This document shows positions 6,786-13,238 of a stretch of DNA of 25,001 bases, piece after piece. Under the pieces are notes generated by a model. It did not search any database and was not told the origin of the DNA. It worked only from the letters and a program-made list of their open reading frames with translations. Source of the stretch: Clostridiales bacterium (GTDB lineage: Bacteria; Bacillota_A; Clostridia; Peptostreptococcales; Anaerovoracaceae); the NCBI GenBank assembly GCA_024697655.1, contig JAILFI010000045.1, positions 1 through 25,001 of the forward strand. Reading direction: 5' to 3'. The position numbers and the translations under genes are program-made. The stretch's first letter is position 1; every line of letters begins with the position of its first letter.

Positions 6786-7028
6786 CTATTCGACGATGCC
6801 GGCCTTCTTGAAGAGGCTGCGGACTCTCTCCGTCGGCTGCGCGCCCTGGCTGAGCCACTTCTTCGCCGCTTCCTCATCGATCTTGATGGTGTCGGGTTCC
6901 GTCATCGGATCGAAGTAACCGATCTCCTCGATGAATCTGCCGTCTCTGGCTTTGCGGGAATCCGCAACGACGACTCTGTAGAAAGGCTTCTTGTTGGCAC
7001 CCATTCTCTTCAATCTGATTTTGACCAT
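6786..7028 (-). CDS. rpsP: 30S ribosomal protein bS16
   Basis: Protein of 80 residues with the typical start [20 protein letters not shown], then [21 protein letters not shown], covering essentially the whole bS16 family length. It binds 16S rRNA early in 30S assembly. A strong ribosome binding site, CGGAGGAAAACTATC, precedes the ATG. It lies 73 bases after ffh, the longest gap in this unit, and that gap is AT-rich (see 7029-7101). Confidence 0.98.
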   Translation of the reverse strand: MVKIRLKRMGANKKPFYRVVVADSRKARDGRFIEEIGYFDPMTEPDTIKIDEEAAKKWLSQGAQPTERVRSLFKKAGIVE

Positions 7029-7101
7029 GATAGTTTTCCTCCGTTAAGTTAACTATATATTAATTATTGTTATATACACGCGTGATGCGCTGTTGACCTT
7101 G
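7029..7101 (-). promoter_or_regulatory. AT-rich leader of rpsP, possible weak promoter
   Basis: This is the 73-base gap between ffh and rpsP, unusually AT-rich for the window. On the minus strand TCAACA is followed after 16 bases by TATAAC, a weak promoter match, and a run of TA steps and GTTAAC lies before the ribosome binding site. It might hold an internal promoter or a leader structure; no known ribosomal-protein leader is recognisable. Confidence 0.3.
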
Positions 7102-8430
7102 TTACTGCATGAACCGCGGCAGTTTGGCGCCGGGTTTCATGAACTGTTTCATCATCTTCCGTGACTGTTCGTATTTCTTGACCATGTTGTTGATCTTGCT
7201 GACCGGCAACCCGCAGCCCGCGGAGATGCGCTTCCTGCGGCTGGCATTGAGGATGCTCGGATCACGGCGTTCCTCCTTTGTCATGGAGTGGATGATCGCC
7301 TCCATCTCGACGAACTCCCGCTCTCCTTTCTCAAGATCCATGTTCTTCATTGCTTTGCTGTTCTGTCCGGGCAGCATCCCGATCAGTTTGGACAGGCCGC
7401 CCATCTTCTTGATCTGACCCATCTGATCGAGGAAGTCGTCCAGCGTAAACTCGTTCTTGCGGATCTTGCGCTCGAGTTTGCGCGCCTCCTCTTCCGTGTA
7501 CTGGTTTTCCGCCTGCTCGATCAGGGACAGCATGTCGCCCATGCCGAGGATCCTGCTCGCCATGCGTTCCGGATGGAACGGTTCCAGCGCGTCCATCTTT
7601 TCACCCATACCGACGAACTTGATCGGACGCCCGGTGACTTTCTTGGTGGACAGCGCTGCACCGCCGCGGCCGTCGCCGTCCATCTTGGTCATGATGATGC
7701 CGTCGATGCCAAGGCGGTCGTTGAAGCCCTGGGCCGCATTGACAGCGTCCTGACCGGTCATGGCATCCACGACCAGAAGGATCTCGTGCGGCTTGACGGC
7801 AGCTTTGATGTCCGCCAGTTCCTGCATCAGTGCTTCGTCGATCGCAAGCCGGCCCGCCGTATCGACGATGAGGACGTTGTATCCCTTTTTCATCGCCTCT
7901 TCTTTGGCAGCCAGCGCGATCCTGACGGGATCGTTCGACTCACGCATCGTGAAGACCGGGGTATCGACGCTCTGTCCGACGACTTCGAGCTGGTCGATCG
8001 CGGCAGGTCTGTAGATATCACAGGCGCACAGCATCGGCTTCTTGCCGTTCTTCTTGAGCCATGCAGCCAGTTTGCCGCAGGTCGTCGTTTTACCGGTACC
8101 CTGCAGGCCGACCATCAGCAGCGTCGTGAATCCGGACGGTGCATAGGTCAGTTTGCTGTTCGCGCCGCCCATCATCTCGGTGAGCTCCCGGTCGACGATC
8201 TTGATGATCTGCTGATCCGGCGTCAGGCTGGCAAGGACTTCTTCGCCCATGGCCTTTTCCTTGACGTTGGCAACGAACTCCTTGACTACCTTGAAGTTGA
8301 CATCCGCCTCGAGCAGCGCCAGTTTGACCTCGCGCATCGTAGCATCGATGTCCTTCTCGGTCAGCGAGCCCTTATTTTTCATGTTTTTGAAAATGCCGTT
8401 CAGTTTTTCCGAAAGACTCTCAAAAGCCAT
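7102..8430 (-). CDS. ffh: Signal recognition particle protein Ffh
   Basis: GTPase of 442 residues that, with 4.5S/scRNA, binds signal sequences emerging from the ribosome and delivers them to FtsY at the membrane. The N domain is at 1-85, then the G domain with P-loop GLQGTGKTT (108-116), DTAGR, and TKMDGDGRGGAAL. The methionine-rich M domain runs from about 300 to the end, including MGDMLSLIEQ and the RNA-binding stretch RRKRISAGCG. The C-terminus MMKQFM and the total length are normal. GGAGGAAAGC precedes the ATG. It follows ylxM by 14 bases, the usual arrangement in Bacillota. Confidence 0.98.
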   Translation of the reverse strand: MAFESLSEKLNGIFKNMKNKGSLTEKDIDATMREVKLALLEADVNFKVVKEFVANVKEKAMGEEVLASLTPDQQIIKIVDRELTEMMGGANSKLTYAPSGFTTLLMVGLQGTGKTTTCGKLAAWLKKNGKKPMLCACDIYRPAAIDQLEVVGQSVDTPVFTMRESNDPVRIALAAKEEAMKKGYNVLIVDTAGRLAIDEALMQELADIKAAVKPHEILLVVDAMTGQDAVNAAQGFNDRLGIDGIIMTKMDGDGRGGAALSTKKVTGRPIKFVGMGEKMDALEPFHPERMASRILGMGDMLSLIEQAENQYTEEEARKLERKIRKNEFTLDDFLDQMGQIKKMGGLSKLIGMLPGQNSKAMKNMDLEKGEREFVEMEAIIHSMTKEERRDPSILNASRRKRISAGCGLPVSKINNMVKKYEQSRKMMKQFMKPGAKLPRFMQ

Positions 8431-8444
8431 GCTTTCCTCCGTGT

Positions 8445-8807
8445 TTATTCCAACCCTTCTTCCCGCAGCGCCGTCACCTGTGTCAGGACGGCCGCCAGGG
8501 CCGCGGAATCGCCTTTGCCGCCCGCTGCTTTGAGCATGCCCTGCAGCATCTGCTGGATCCCTGCCAGTTTTTCATCCTGTTCTTCGAACCGGTGCACAAG
8601 ACCGAGTTTTTCCTCGTACCCCTCCAGCGCCTTCTCGGCACTGTGGAGCGCATCGTAGACGCCCTGCCGCGAGATGCCGAATTCCTCGGCGATCTCCGCC
8701 AGCGAACAGTTTTCTTCATAATACAGTGCGGTCGCTTCCCGCTGCCGTTTGGAAAGCAGCGCTCCGTAGAATTCGTACAGCGACCCGATCCTCGTGAACT
8801 TATCCAC
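8445..8807 (-). CDS. ylxM: YlxM, putative helix-turn-helix regulator/partner of the SRP pathway
   Basis: Protein of 120 residues. The family core is clear: a helical start (MDKFTRIGSLYEFYGALLS), KRQREATALYYEENCSLAEI, and a sigma-factor-like helix-turn-helix at about residues 35-58 (EEFGISRQGVYDALHSAEKAL), then a coiled C-terminal part. YlxM proteins accompany ffh, and the Streptococcus member binds SRP components; a DNA-binding role is also proposed. I chose GTG at 8807 because GAGGTGG lies just before it and family members begin here. An in-frame GTG at 8819 would leave no room for a ribosome binding site and coincides with the predicted start of transcription from the nearer promoter. Confidence 0.9.
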   Translation of the reverse strand: MDKFTRIGSLYEFYGALLSKRQREATALYYEENCSLAEIAEEFGISRQGVYDALHSAEKALEGYEEKLGLVHRFEEQDEKLAGIQQMLQGMLKAAGGKGDSAALAAVLTQVTALREEGLE

Positions 8808-8824
8808 GTCCCACCTCACCGGGA

Positions 8825-8854
8825 AGTATAGTGTAAAGCCTTTTTGCTTGTCAC
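8825..8854 (-). promoter_or_regulatory. ylxM-proximal promoter (P2)
   Basis: Reading the minus strand, GTGACA (8854-8849) and TATACT (8830-8825) are separated by 18 bases. Transcription would begin near 8818, only about ten bases before the chosen GTG start, so the leader would consist of little more than the ribosome binding site. The box match is good, but position makes it uncertain. Confidence 0.45.
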
Positions 8855-8861
8855 GCAGTCC

Positions 8862-8890
8862 ATAGTATCATACGCAAAAAAGACTGTCAA
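8862..8890 (-). promoter_or_regulatory. ylxM-ffh operon promoter (P1)
   Basis: Reading the minus strand, a consensus -35 box TTGACA (8890-8885) and the -10 box TACTAT (8867-8862) are separated by 17 bases, the optimal spacing. The -35 box is also part of the 3' arm of the terminator at 8876-8909, so one sequence serves both upstream termination and initiation. Transcription would start near 8855. Confidence 0.65.
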
Positions 8891-8909
8891 GGATTTTTCC
8901 TTGTCAGTC
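8876..8909 (-). terminator. Second intrinsic terminator after ddl
   Basis: On the minus strand GACTGACAAGGA (8909-8898) pairs with TCCTTGACAGTC (8893-8882) as 11 base pairs with one A-A mismatch and a four-base loop, followed by six Ts (8881-8876). The absence of Ts on the other side makes it a minus-strand terminator. It backs up the first terminator and shares bases with the P1 promoter. Confidence 0.75.
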
Positions 8910-8923
8910 CGGCGCCGAAATAC

Positions 8924-8962
8924 AAAACATGCGGCTGTCAGCCGGACCGGCTGCGCCGCATG
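8924..8962 (-). terminator. First intrinsic terminator after ddl
   Basis: On the minus strand CATGCGGC (8962-8955) pairs with GCCGCATG (8935-8928), enclosing an inner six-bp stem CAGCCG/CGGCTG with a GTC loop, and TTTTG follows. It begins 36 bases past the ddl stop codon and should end the long queH-to-ddl unit. Confidence 0.8.
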
Positions 8963-8997
8963 ACTTCGATTATATTACGACAGTAAGAGTGAATCTG

Positions 8998-10059
8998 CTA
9001 TTCCGTCTCCATAGCGTCGTCGATCAGGCGGCTGATAAGCTCCGTATACGACACGCCGGCAGCCTCCCAGAGTTTAGGATACATGCTGATCGAGGTAAAA
9101 CCGGGAAGCGAGTTGACCTCATTGAAGTAGATCTGATCGCCGTCCTTGAGGAAGAAATCCACCCGGGCATACCCGCTGCATCCGAGGATGCGGTAGACTT
9201 CGACCGCCATGTCCCGGATCCGGTCCGCGATGTCTTCCGGCAGATCCTCCGCCACTTCCGCGACCGATCCGAGCCCGCCGTATTTGGCCTCGTACGAATA
9301 GAACTCATCCGCTGCCACGATCTCTCCCACCGGGGAAGCATGCGGTCTGCGGCCGCCGAGAACAGCCACTTCAAGTTCCCTGCCGACGATCGTCTCCTCG
9401 ACCAGGATCTTCTCGTCGTATTTGGCCGCTTCTTTGATCGCCTCAAACAATGCGTTCCTGTCGCGCGCCTTGCTGACGCCGACCGAGCTGCCGGTGTTCG
9501 CCGGTTTGACGAAGTAGGGATAATCGCCCAGTTCTTCTTCGATCCGCATGATCTGCTCCGCTGCGCTCGTCGCAAACGTGAACCAGTCCACCGTGCAGTA
9601 CGCCGCCTGCCGGATACCGCCGTCGTTTGCCAGGATCTTTGTCACGACCTTATCCATTGTGCAAGCTGAAGAGATCACATCGGACCCGGCGTACGGGATC
9701 CCCGCCATCTCTAAAAGTCCCTGCATCGCGCCGTCTTCCCCGTACTTGCCGTGCAGGACAGAGAAGACACAGTCGATCCGGATATTCTTCCCGTGTTCGG
9801 TGCGGATGCCGTGTACGCGCCTGTCGGGACAGATGTAAGCATTCCTGTTGTTGACCCGGTCGATCCACGTCCCGTCTTCGATCATTTCAGGCGGTGCGGC
9901 TGTCTCGATCCAGGCTCCTTTTTTGGTGATCCCGATGACACGGACATTGTATTTATCCCGATCGATATGCCGGAGGATAGAGGCGGCTGAACTGCGGGAA
10001 ACCTCATGTTCGCTGCTCATCCCGCCAAACAGCACCAGAACTGTCTTCTTCTCGGCCAT
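8998..10059 (-). CDS. ddl: D-alanine--D-alanine ligase
   Basis: ATP-grasp enzyme of 353 residues that makes the D-Ala-D-Ala dipeptide of peptidoglycan precursors. Visible blocks are FGGMSSEHEVS (11-21), the ATP-binding KPANTGSSVGVSK, EVAVLG, the catalytic CSGYARVDFF and the metal-binding YFNEVNSLPGFTSISMYP. The last block ends in the tyrosine/lysine-type signature of D-Ala-specific enzymes rather than an obvious D-Lac-type, but I cannot be certain of specificity. The ATG at 10059 is preferred to an in-frame GTG 18 bases upstream, because repeated GGAAGG lies between them as ribosome binding site. Last gene of its unit, followed by two terminators. Confidence 0.96.
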   Translation of the reverse strand: MAEKKTVLVLFGGMSSEHEVSRSSAASILRHIDRDKYNVRVIGITKKGAWIETAAPPEMIEDGTWIDRVNNRNAYICPDRRVHGIRTEHGKNIRIDCVFSVLHGKYGEDGAMQGLLEMAGIPYAGSDVISSACTMDKVVTKILANDGGIRQAAYCTVDWFTFATSAAEQIMRIEEELGDYPYFVKPANTGSSVGVSKARDRNALFEAIKEAAKYDEKILVEETIVGRELEVAVLGGRRPHASPVGEIVAADEFYSYEAKYGGLGSVAEVAEDLPEDIADRIRDMAVEVYRILGCSGYARVDFFLKDGDQIYFNEVNSLPGFTSISMYPKLWEAAGVSYTELISRLIDDAMETE

Positions 10060-10101
10060 ATTCCTTCCTTCCTTCACTCAGATACTCTTCCCGCGGCAGG
10101 A

Positions 10102-10245
10102 TCACTCTCCGCCGCCTTCACCGCCGCTGTTGTCACCGCCGCCGCTATTGTCGCCGCCGCTGCCTTCGCCGCCGCTGCTGTCACCGCCGCCGCTGCCTTC
10201 GCCGCTGCTGCCTTCGCCGCTGCTGTCACCGCTGCCGCTGTCGTC
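10102..10245 (-). repeat. Degenerate GGC/AGC codon repeat encoding the Ser-Gly-acidic tail of the LCP protein
   Basis: About 48 codons made almost only of Gly, Ser, Asp, Glu and a few Asn, arranged as imperfect three- to five-residue units (GGD, NSGG, SSGEG). At DNA level the plus strand reads as repeated GCCGCC/GCTGCC blocks. The low complexity makes the opposite strand open too, which is a by-product and not a gene. Confidence 0.8.
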
Positions 10246-11679
10246 GGAAGCAGGCGCTGCATAGGATCCGCCGTCATAGTCGGACTGATTGTTGTTATAG
10301 TAATTGGAATCGGAATCCGTGTCGTAGTCCGTGTTGCCGGGGTTGCCGCTGTTGCGGCTCTGGCCGGCATTCGGACCGCCGCCAAACGTGTTCAGGTAAC
10401 GGTCCAGAAGCTCATAGTCAACATCTTCCTCCCCGTAGTACTGGGTCTCCATCTTGACTTCTTCATTGATCATCAGCACGTTGTCAGTCGGCTGGTAATC
10501 CACCTGCCCGAACAGTTTTTCATGCAGTTCGACCACGTTGCTCTTGAGCGTGATCGGCGCATCGTACCAGACGCTGTTGATATAGGCGCCGTCATAGTTG
10601 AACGGCCAGCGCTGGCTGCCCATATTCCCGAATTTCGAGATCTTACCGACCAGATCCATCATCGTATCGGAGCTCATACTGGTGGAAATCTTTTTCATGC
10701 CGAGGTTGAGGAGATTATTCAGTTCAGACAGTTTCATGGTCTTTGCTTTATCCATGGCCGCCTTGATGACTTCCCTCATACGCTCCGCACGCTCATCATC
10801 CCCATCGGTCTTACGGATCCGGCAGTAGGCGACGATCTGCACCCCGTTCAGTACCTGCTTGCCCGTATTCTCGACATACGTGTTTTCCATATGCAGGCTC
10901 TGATTGGTGTGGTCGATGATCCGGTTGAGTTCGTCGAGTTCGTGATCGTCTACGGTGACTTCGAGGCCGCCCATTGCGTCTGTGATCTCCGCCACGGACC
11001 GCCAGTCCACGCGGACATAGTCGTCGATATTCAGATCCAGATTGCGGTTGAGCGCACGGACAGTGTTCACCGGACCGCCGAACGCATGCGCGTGGGTGAC
11101 CTTGTCAATGACATGCGACCCCTTTTCCTCCAGATCCAGATAGGAATCGCGCAGTACGGAAGTCAATGTGATCTCATTCGTCTTCTTGTTGATCGTGACG
11201 ATGATGATCGCATCCGAACGCACGCCGCTCTCATCGGTCTCACCGTCCCCCTCGCGTGTATCGACGCCGAGCAGGACGATGTTTTTGTAGTCTTTCAGTT
11301 CTTCCTTGACCCGGGGATCGATGCCCCAGTCTTCATCGTTGACCTCGACACGATCGACTTGTTCGAATTTTTCTTTGACGAACTGTTTCGCCAGCACGAC
11401 CCCGCAGACCGCAAGCAGCGCCAGGCACAGCAAAACGATGAGCGCTGTCCGGAGGCGGCGTTTTTTCTTGTCGACGGGTTTTTTGGATTTCCCGGACCGG
11501 CCGCTGCCGGCCTTATCTTTTTTGACCCTGCGGTATTTCTTCTTTTTGCGGGTTTTCCCGTCTGAAGAAGCACGGCGGCTGCCGGTCGACGCGCCTTCAA
11601 ACTCGTCGTAGATCCCCGCATCCGCAGCGCGGTCTCCCATATTGTAATCATCGTAATAGTAGTTATTACCGTTACTCAT
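10102..11679 (-). CDS. LytR-CpsA-Psr (LCP) family cell-wall glycopolymer ligase with Ser/Gly-rich tail
   Basis: Protein of 525 residues. A long cytoplasmic N-terminus (about 1-75) is tyrosine/aspartate-rich at first and then Lys/Arg-rich; one membrane segment follows at 79-97. The LCP domain (about 135-330) shows VLLGVDTREGDG, RSDAIIIVTI, SVLRDSYLDL, KVTHAHAFGGP and CRIRKTDGDDERAERMREVI, the arginines and aspartates that bind polyprenyl phosphate and metal. LCP enzymes transfer glycopolymers such as teichoic acids or capsule from lipid carriers to peptidoglycan. The last ~90 residues are Asn/Tyr/Asp- then Ser/Gly/Glu-rich and probably disordered on the cell surface. The ATG at 11679 has AGGAG at good distance; an in-frame TTG two codons earlier does not. 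It lies between rpe and ddl. Confidence 0.9.
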   Translation of the reverse strand: MSNGNNYYYDDYNMGDRAADAGIYDEFEGASTGSRRASSDGKTRKKKKYRRVKKDKAGSGRSGKSKKPVDKKKRRLRTALIVLLCLALLAVCGVVLAKQFVKEKFEQVDRVEVNDEDWGIDPRVKEELKDYKNIVLLGVDTREGDGETDESGVRSDAIIIVTINKKTNEITLTSVLRDSYLDLEEKGSHVIDKVTHAHAFGGPVNTVRALNRNLDLNIDDYVRVDWRSVAEITDAMGGLEVTVDDHELDELNRIIDHTNQSLHMENTYVENTGKQVLNGVQIVAYCRIRKTDGDDERAERMREVIKAAMDKAKTMKLSELNNLLNLGMKKISTSMSSDTMMDLVGKISKFGNMGSQRWPFNYDGAYINSVWYDAPITLKSNVVELHEKLFGQVDYQPTDNVLMINEEVKMETQYYGEEDVDYELLDRYLNTFGGGPNAGQSRNSGNPGNTDYDTDSDSNYYNNNQSDYDGGSYAAPASDDSGSGDSSGEGSSGEGSGGGDSSGGEGSGGDNSGGGDNSGGEGGGE

Positions 11680-11693
11680 TCCCAAATCTCCTG

Positions 11694-12347
11694 TTATCCG
11701 AGCAAGTCTTTAAATGCCTGCGTTCTTTGGGTGATGTCGTCCGCCTTGAACACAGCCGATCCCGCAACAAGGATGTCTGTCCCCGCTTCTTTGACAATGG
11801 CGGCATTGTCCAAAGAGACACCGCCGTCGATCTCGATCTGATAGGTATATCCGTGTTCTTCTCTTTGCCGAGCCAGTTCGCGGATCTTATCCAGAGAGGA
11901 CGGAATGAACGCCTGGCCGCCAAATCCCGGATTGACAGACATCACGAGTACCAGATCCGCGATCCCGAGTACTTCGGAAAGGAGTTGCACCGGAGTGCCG
12001 GGATTGATGGCGACACCGGCCCCCGCACCGAGGCCCTTGATATAGTGAAGGGTACGGTCGATGTGTCTGCACGCCTCCCAGTGCACTGTGATGAAGCGGG
12101 TGGCTTCCGTCATGAACGAAGCTGCGTATTTATCCGGATCCTCGATCATCAGATGGACATCGAACGGCATGGCCGTCCTGCCGCAAAGACTCTTCATGAC
12201 ATCTGCCCCGAAACTGATATTCGGAACGAAATGCCCGTCCATCACATCAACGTGCAGAAGATCCGCCCTCGCCCGCTCTGTCATCGCAACCTGCTCCGCC
12301 AGTTTTGAAAAGTCTGCGGAAAGGATGGATGGTGCCAGTTTTGCCAT
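11694..12347 (-). CDS. rpe: Ribulose-phosphate 3-epimerase
   Basis: TIM-barrel enzyme of 217 residues that interconverts D-ribulose 5-phosphate and D-xylulose 5-phosphate in the pentose phosphate pathway. Family blocks are LAPSILSADFSKL (4-16), HVDVMDGHFVPN (32-43), the metal-binding FDVHLMIEDP (His65), VMSVNPGFGGQ, and EIDGGVS with the catalytic aspartate, then a phosphate-binding VAGSAVF. Full length. AAGGAGG precedes the ATG, 12 bases after rsgA. The prkC-rsgA-rpe order is widely conserved in Bacillota. Confidence 0.97.
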   Translation of the reverse strand: MAKLAPSILSADFSKLAEQVAMTERARADLLHVDVMDGHFVPNISFGADVMKSLCGRTAMPFDVHLMIEDPDKYAASFMTEATRFITVHWEACRHIDRTLHYIKGLGAGAGVAINPGTPVQLLSEVLGIADLVLVMSVNPGFGGQAFIPSSLDKIRELARQREEHGYTYQIEIDGGVSLDNAAIVKEAGTDILVAGSAVFKADDITQRTQAFKDLLG

Positions 12348-12359
12348 TCTTGCTCCTCC

Positions 12360-13238
12360 TTACAGATACGGGATACGCGTGCGCATCTCCTCGATCTGTG
12401 ATACATACGAATCATATCTTTCAGGGCTGATCAGCCCTTTTTCAACGGCTTCCCGGACCTTGCAGTCCGGTTCTTTCATATGCCGGCAATTGTCGAACCG
12501 GCACTGCCCCAGGAAGGGGCGCATTTCCGGATAGTATCCGGCGAGATCCGCTTCTTCCGCTTCCAGAATATCGAACGAGGTGAATCCCGGTGTGTCGAAC
12601 ACCTTGCCGCCGCGGTCCATCGGGAAGATCTCCACATGCCGCGTCGTATGCCTGCCGCGCCGTGTTTTCCGGCTGATCTCGCCGGTCTTCGCAGCGGCAT
12701 CCGTACACAGATGGTTGAGGATCGTCGATTTGCCGACCCCGGAGGGGCCCGCCAAAGCGACCTGTTTCCCGGCGATCCGTTCCGCAAGCGGTTCGATCCC
12801 GTCTCCTGCAGAAGCGCTCAGGAACCGCGTCTCATAACAGTTGCCGTAGATCCGCTGAAGTCTCTCTTTCTCTTCCGCTTTCGCCAGATCGGATTTGTTG
12901 AAACAGAGGACCGCTTCCGTTCCGGACATCTGCGCCATTACTAGAAATCTGTCGATCAGACGGATATTGGGGGCCGGATGCCGGAATGCCGCCACGACAA
13001 GCAGCAGATCCACGTTGGAGATCGGCGGACGGATAAAGGAATTGCTGCGGGGATGGATCTTAGTCACATATCCCTCGACTTCCTCTTCCTGCGTCCGGTC
13101 GATCATGACCCGGTCACCCACCATCGGAATGATGCCCTGCTTTTTGAACAGACCGCGGGCGCGGCACTGATAGATACCTTCTTCAGTCTCAACATAGTAG
13201 AAACCGCCCACGCCCCGGATGATCAGTCCCTCGATCAT
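12360..13238 (-). CDS. rsgA: RsgA, ribosome small-subunit-dependent GTPase A
   Basis: Circularly permuted GTPase of 292 residues that checks late 30S maturation. An OB-fold lies at about 1-70, then G4 (NKSD, 114-117), G1 (GPSGVGKST, 164-172), G2/switch region TRRGRHTTRH, G3 (DTPGF, 215-219), and the C-terminal zinc site with Cys246, Cys251, His253 and Cys259. The ATG at 13238 overlaps the prkC stop by one base (TGATG), and AAGGAG lies seven bases before it; an overlapping GTG one codon earlier is possible but too close to that site. Coupling to prkC is common, and RsgA is a known substrate of the PASTA kinase in some Bacillota. Confidence 0.96.
   Translation of the reverse strand: MIEGLIIRGVGGFYYVETEEGIYQCRARGLFKKQGIIPMVGDRVMIDRTQEEEVEGYVTKIHPRSNSFIRPPISNVDLLLVVAAFRHPAPNIRLIDRFLVMAQMSGTEAVLCFNKSDLAKAEEKERLQRIYGNCYETRFLSASAGDGIEPLAERIAGKQVALAGPSGVGKSTILNHLCTDAAAKTGEISRKTRRGRHTTRHVEIFPMDRGGKVFDTPGFTSFDILEAEEADLAGYYPEMRPFLGQCRFDNCRHMKEPDCKVREAVEKGLISPERYDSYVSQIEEMRTRIPYL

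Noticed and set aside
10106..10240. CRISPR-like or microsatellite array
   Set aside because: The repetition is a codon-level Ser/Gly/acid repeat within the LCP frame, without fixed repeat units or spacers.
10006..11565. 519-codon plus-strand frame opposite the LCP gene
   Set aside because: It starts in an alanine/valine run created by the Ser-Gly repeat on the other strand and has no recognisable domain.
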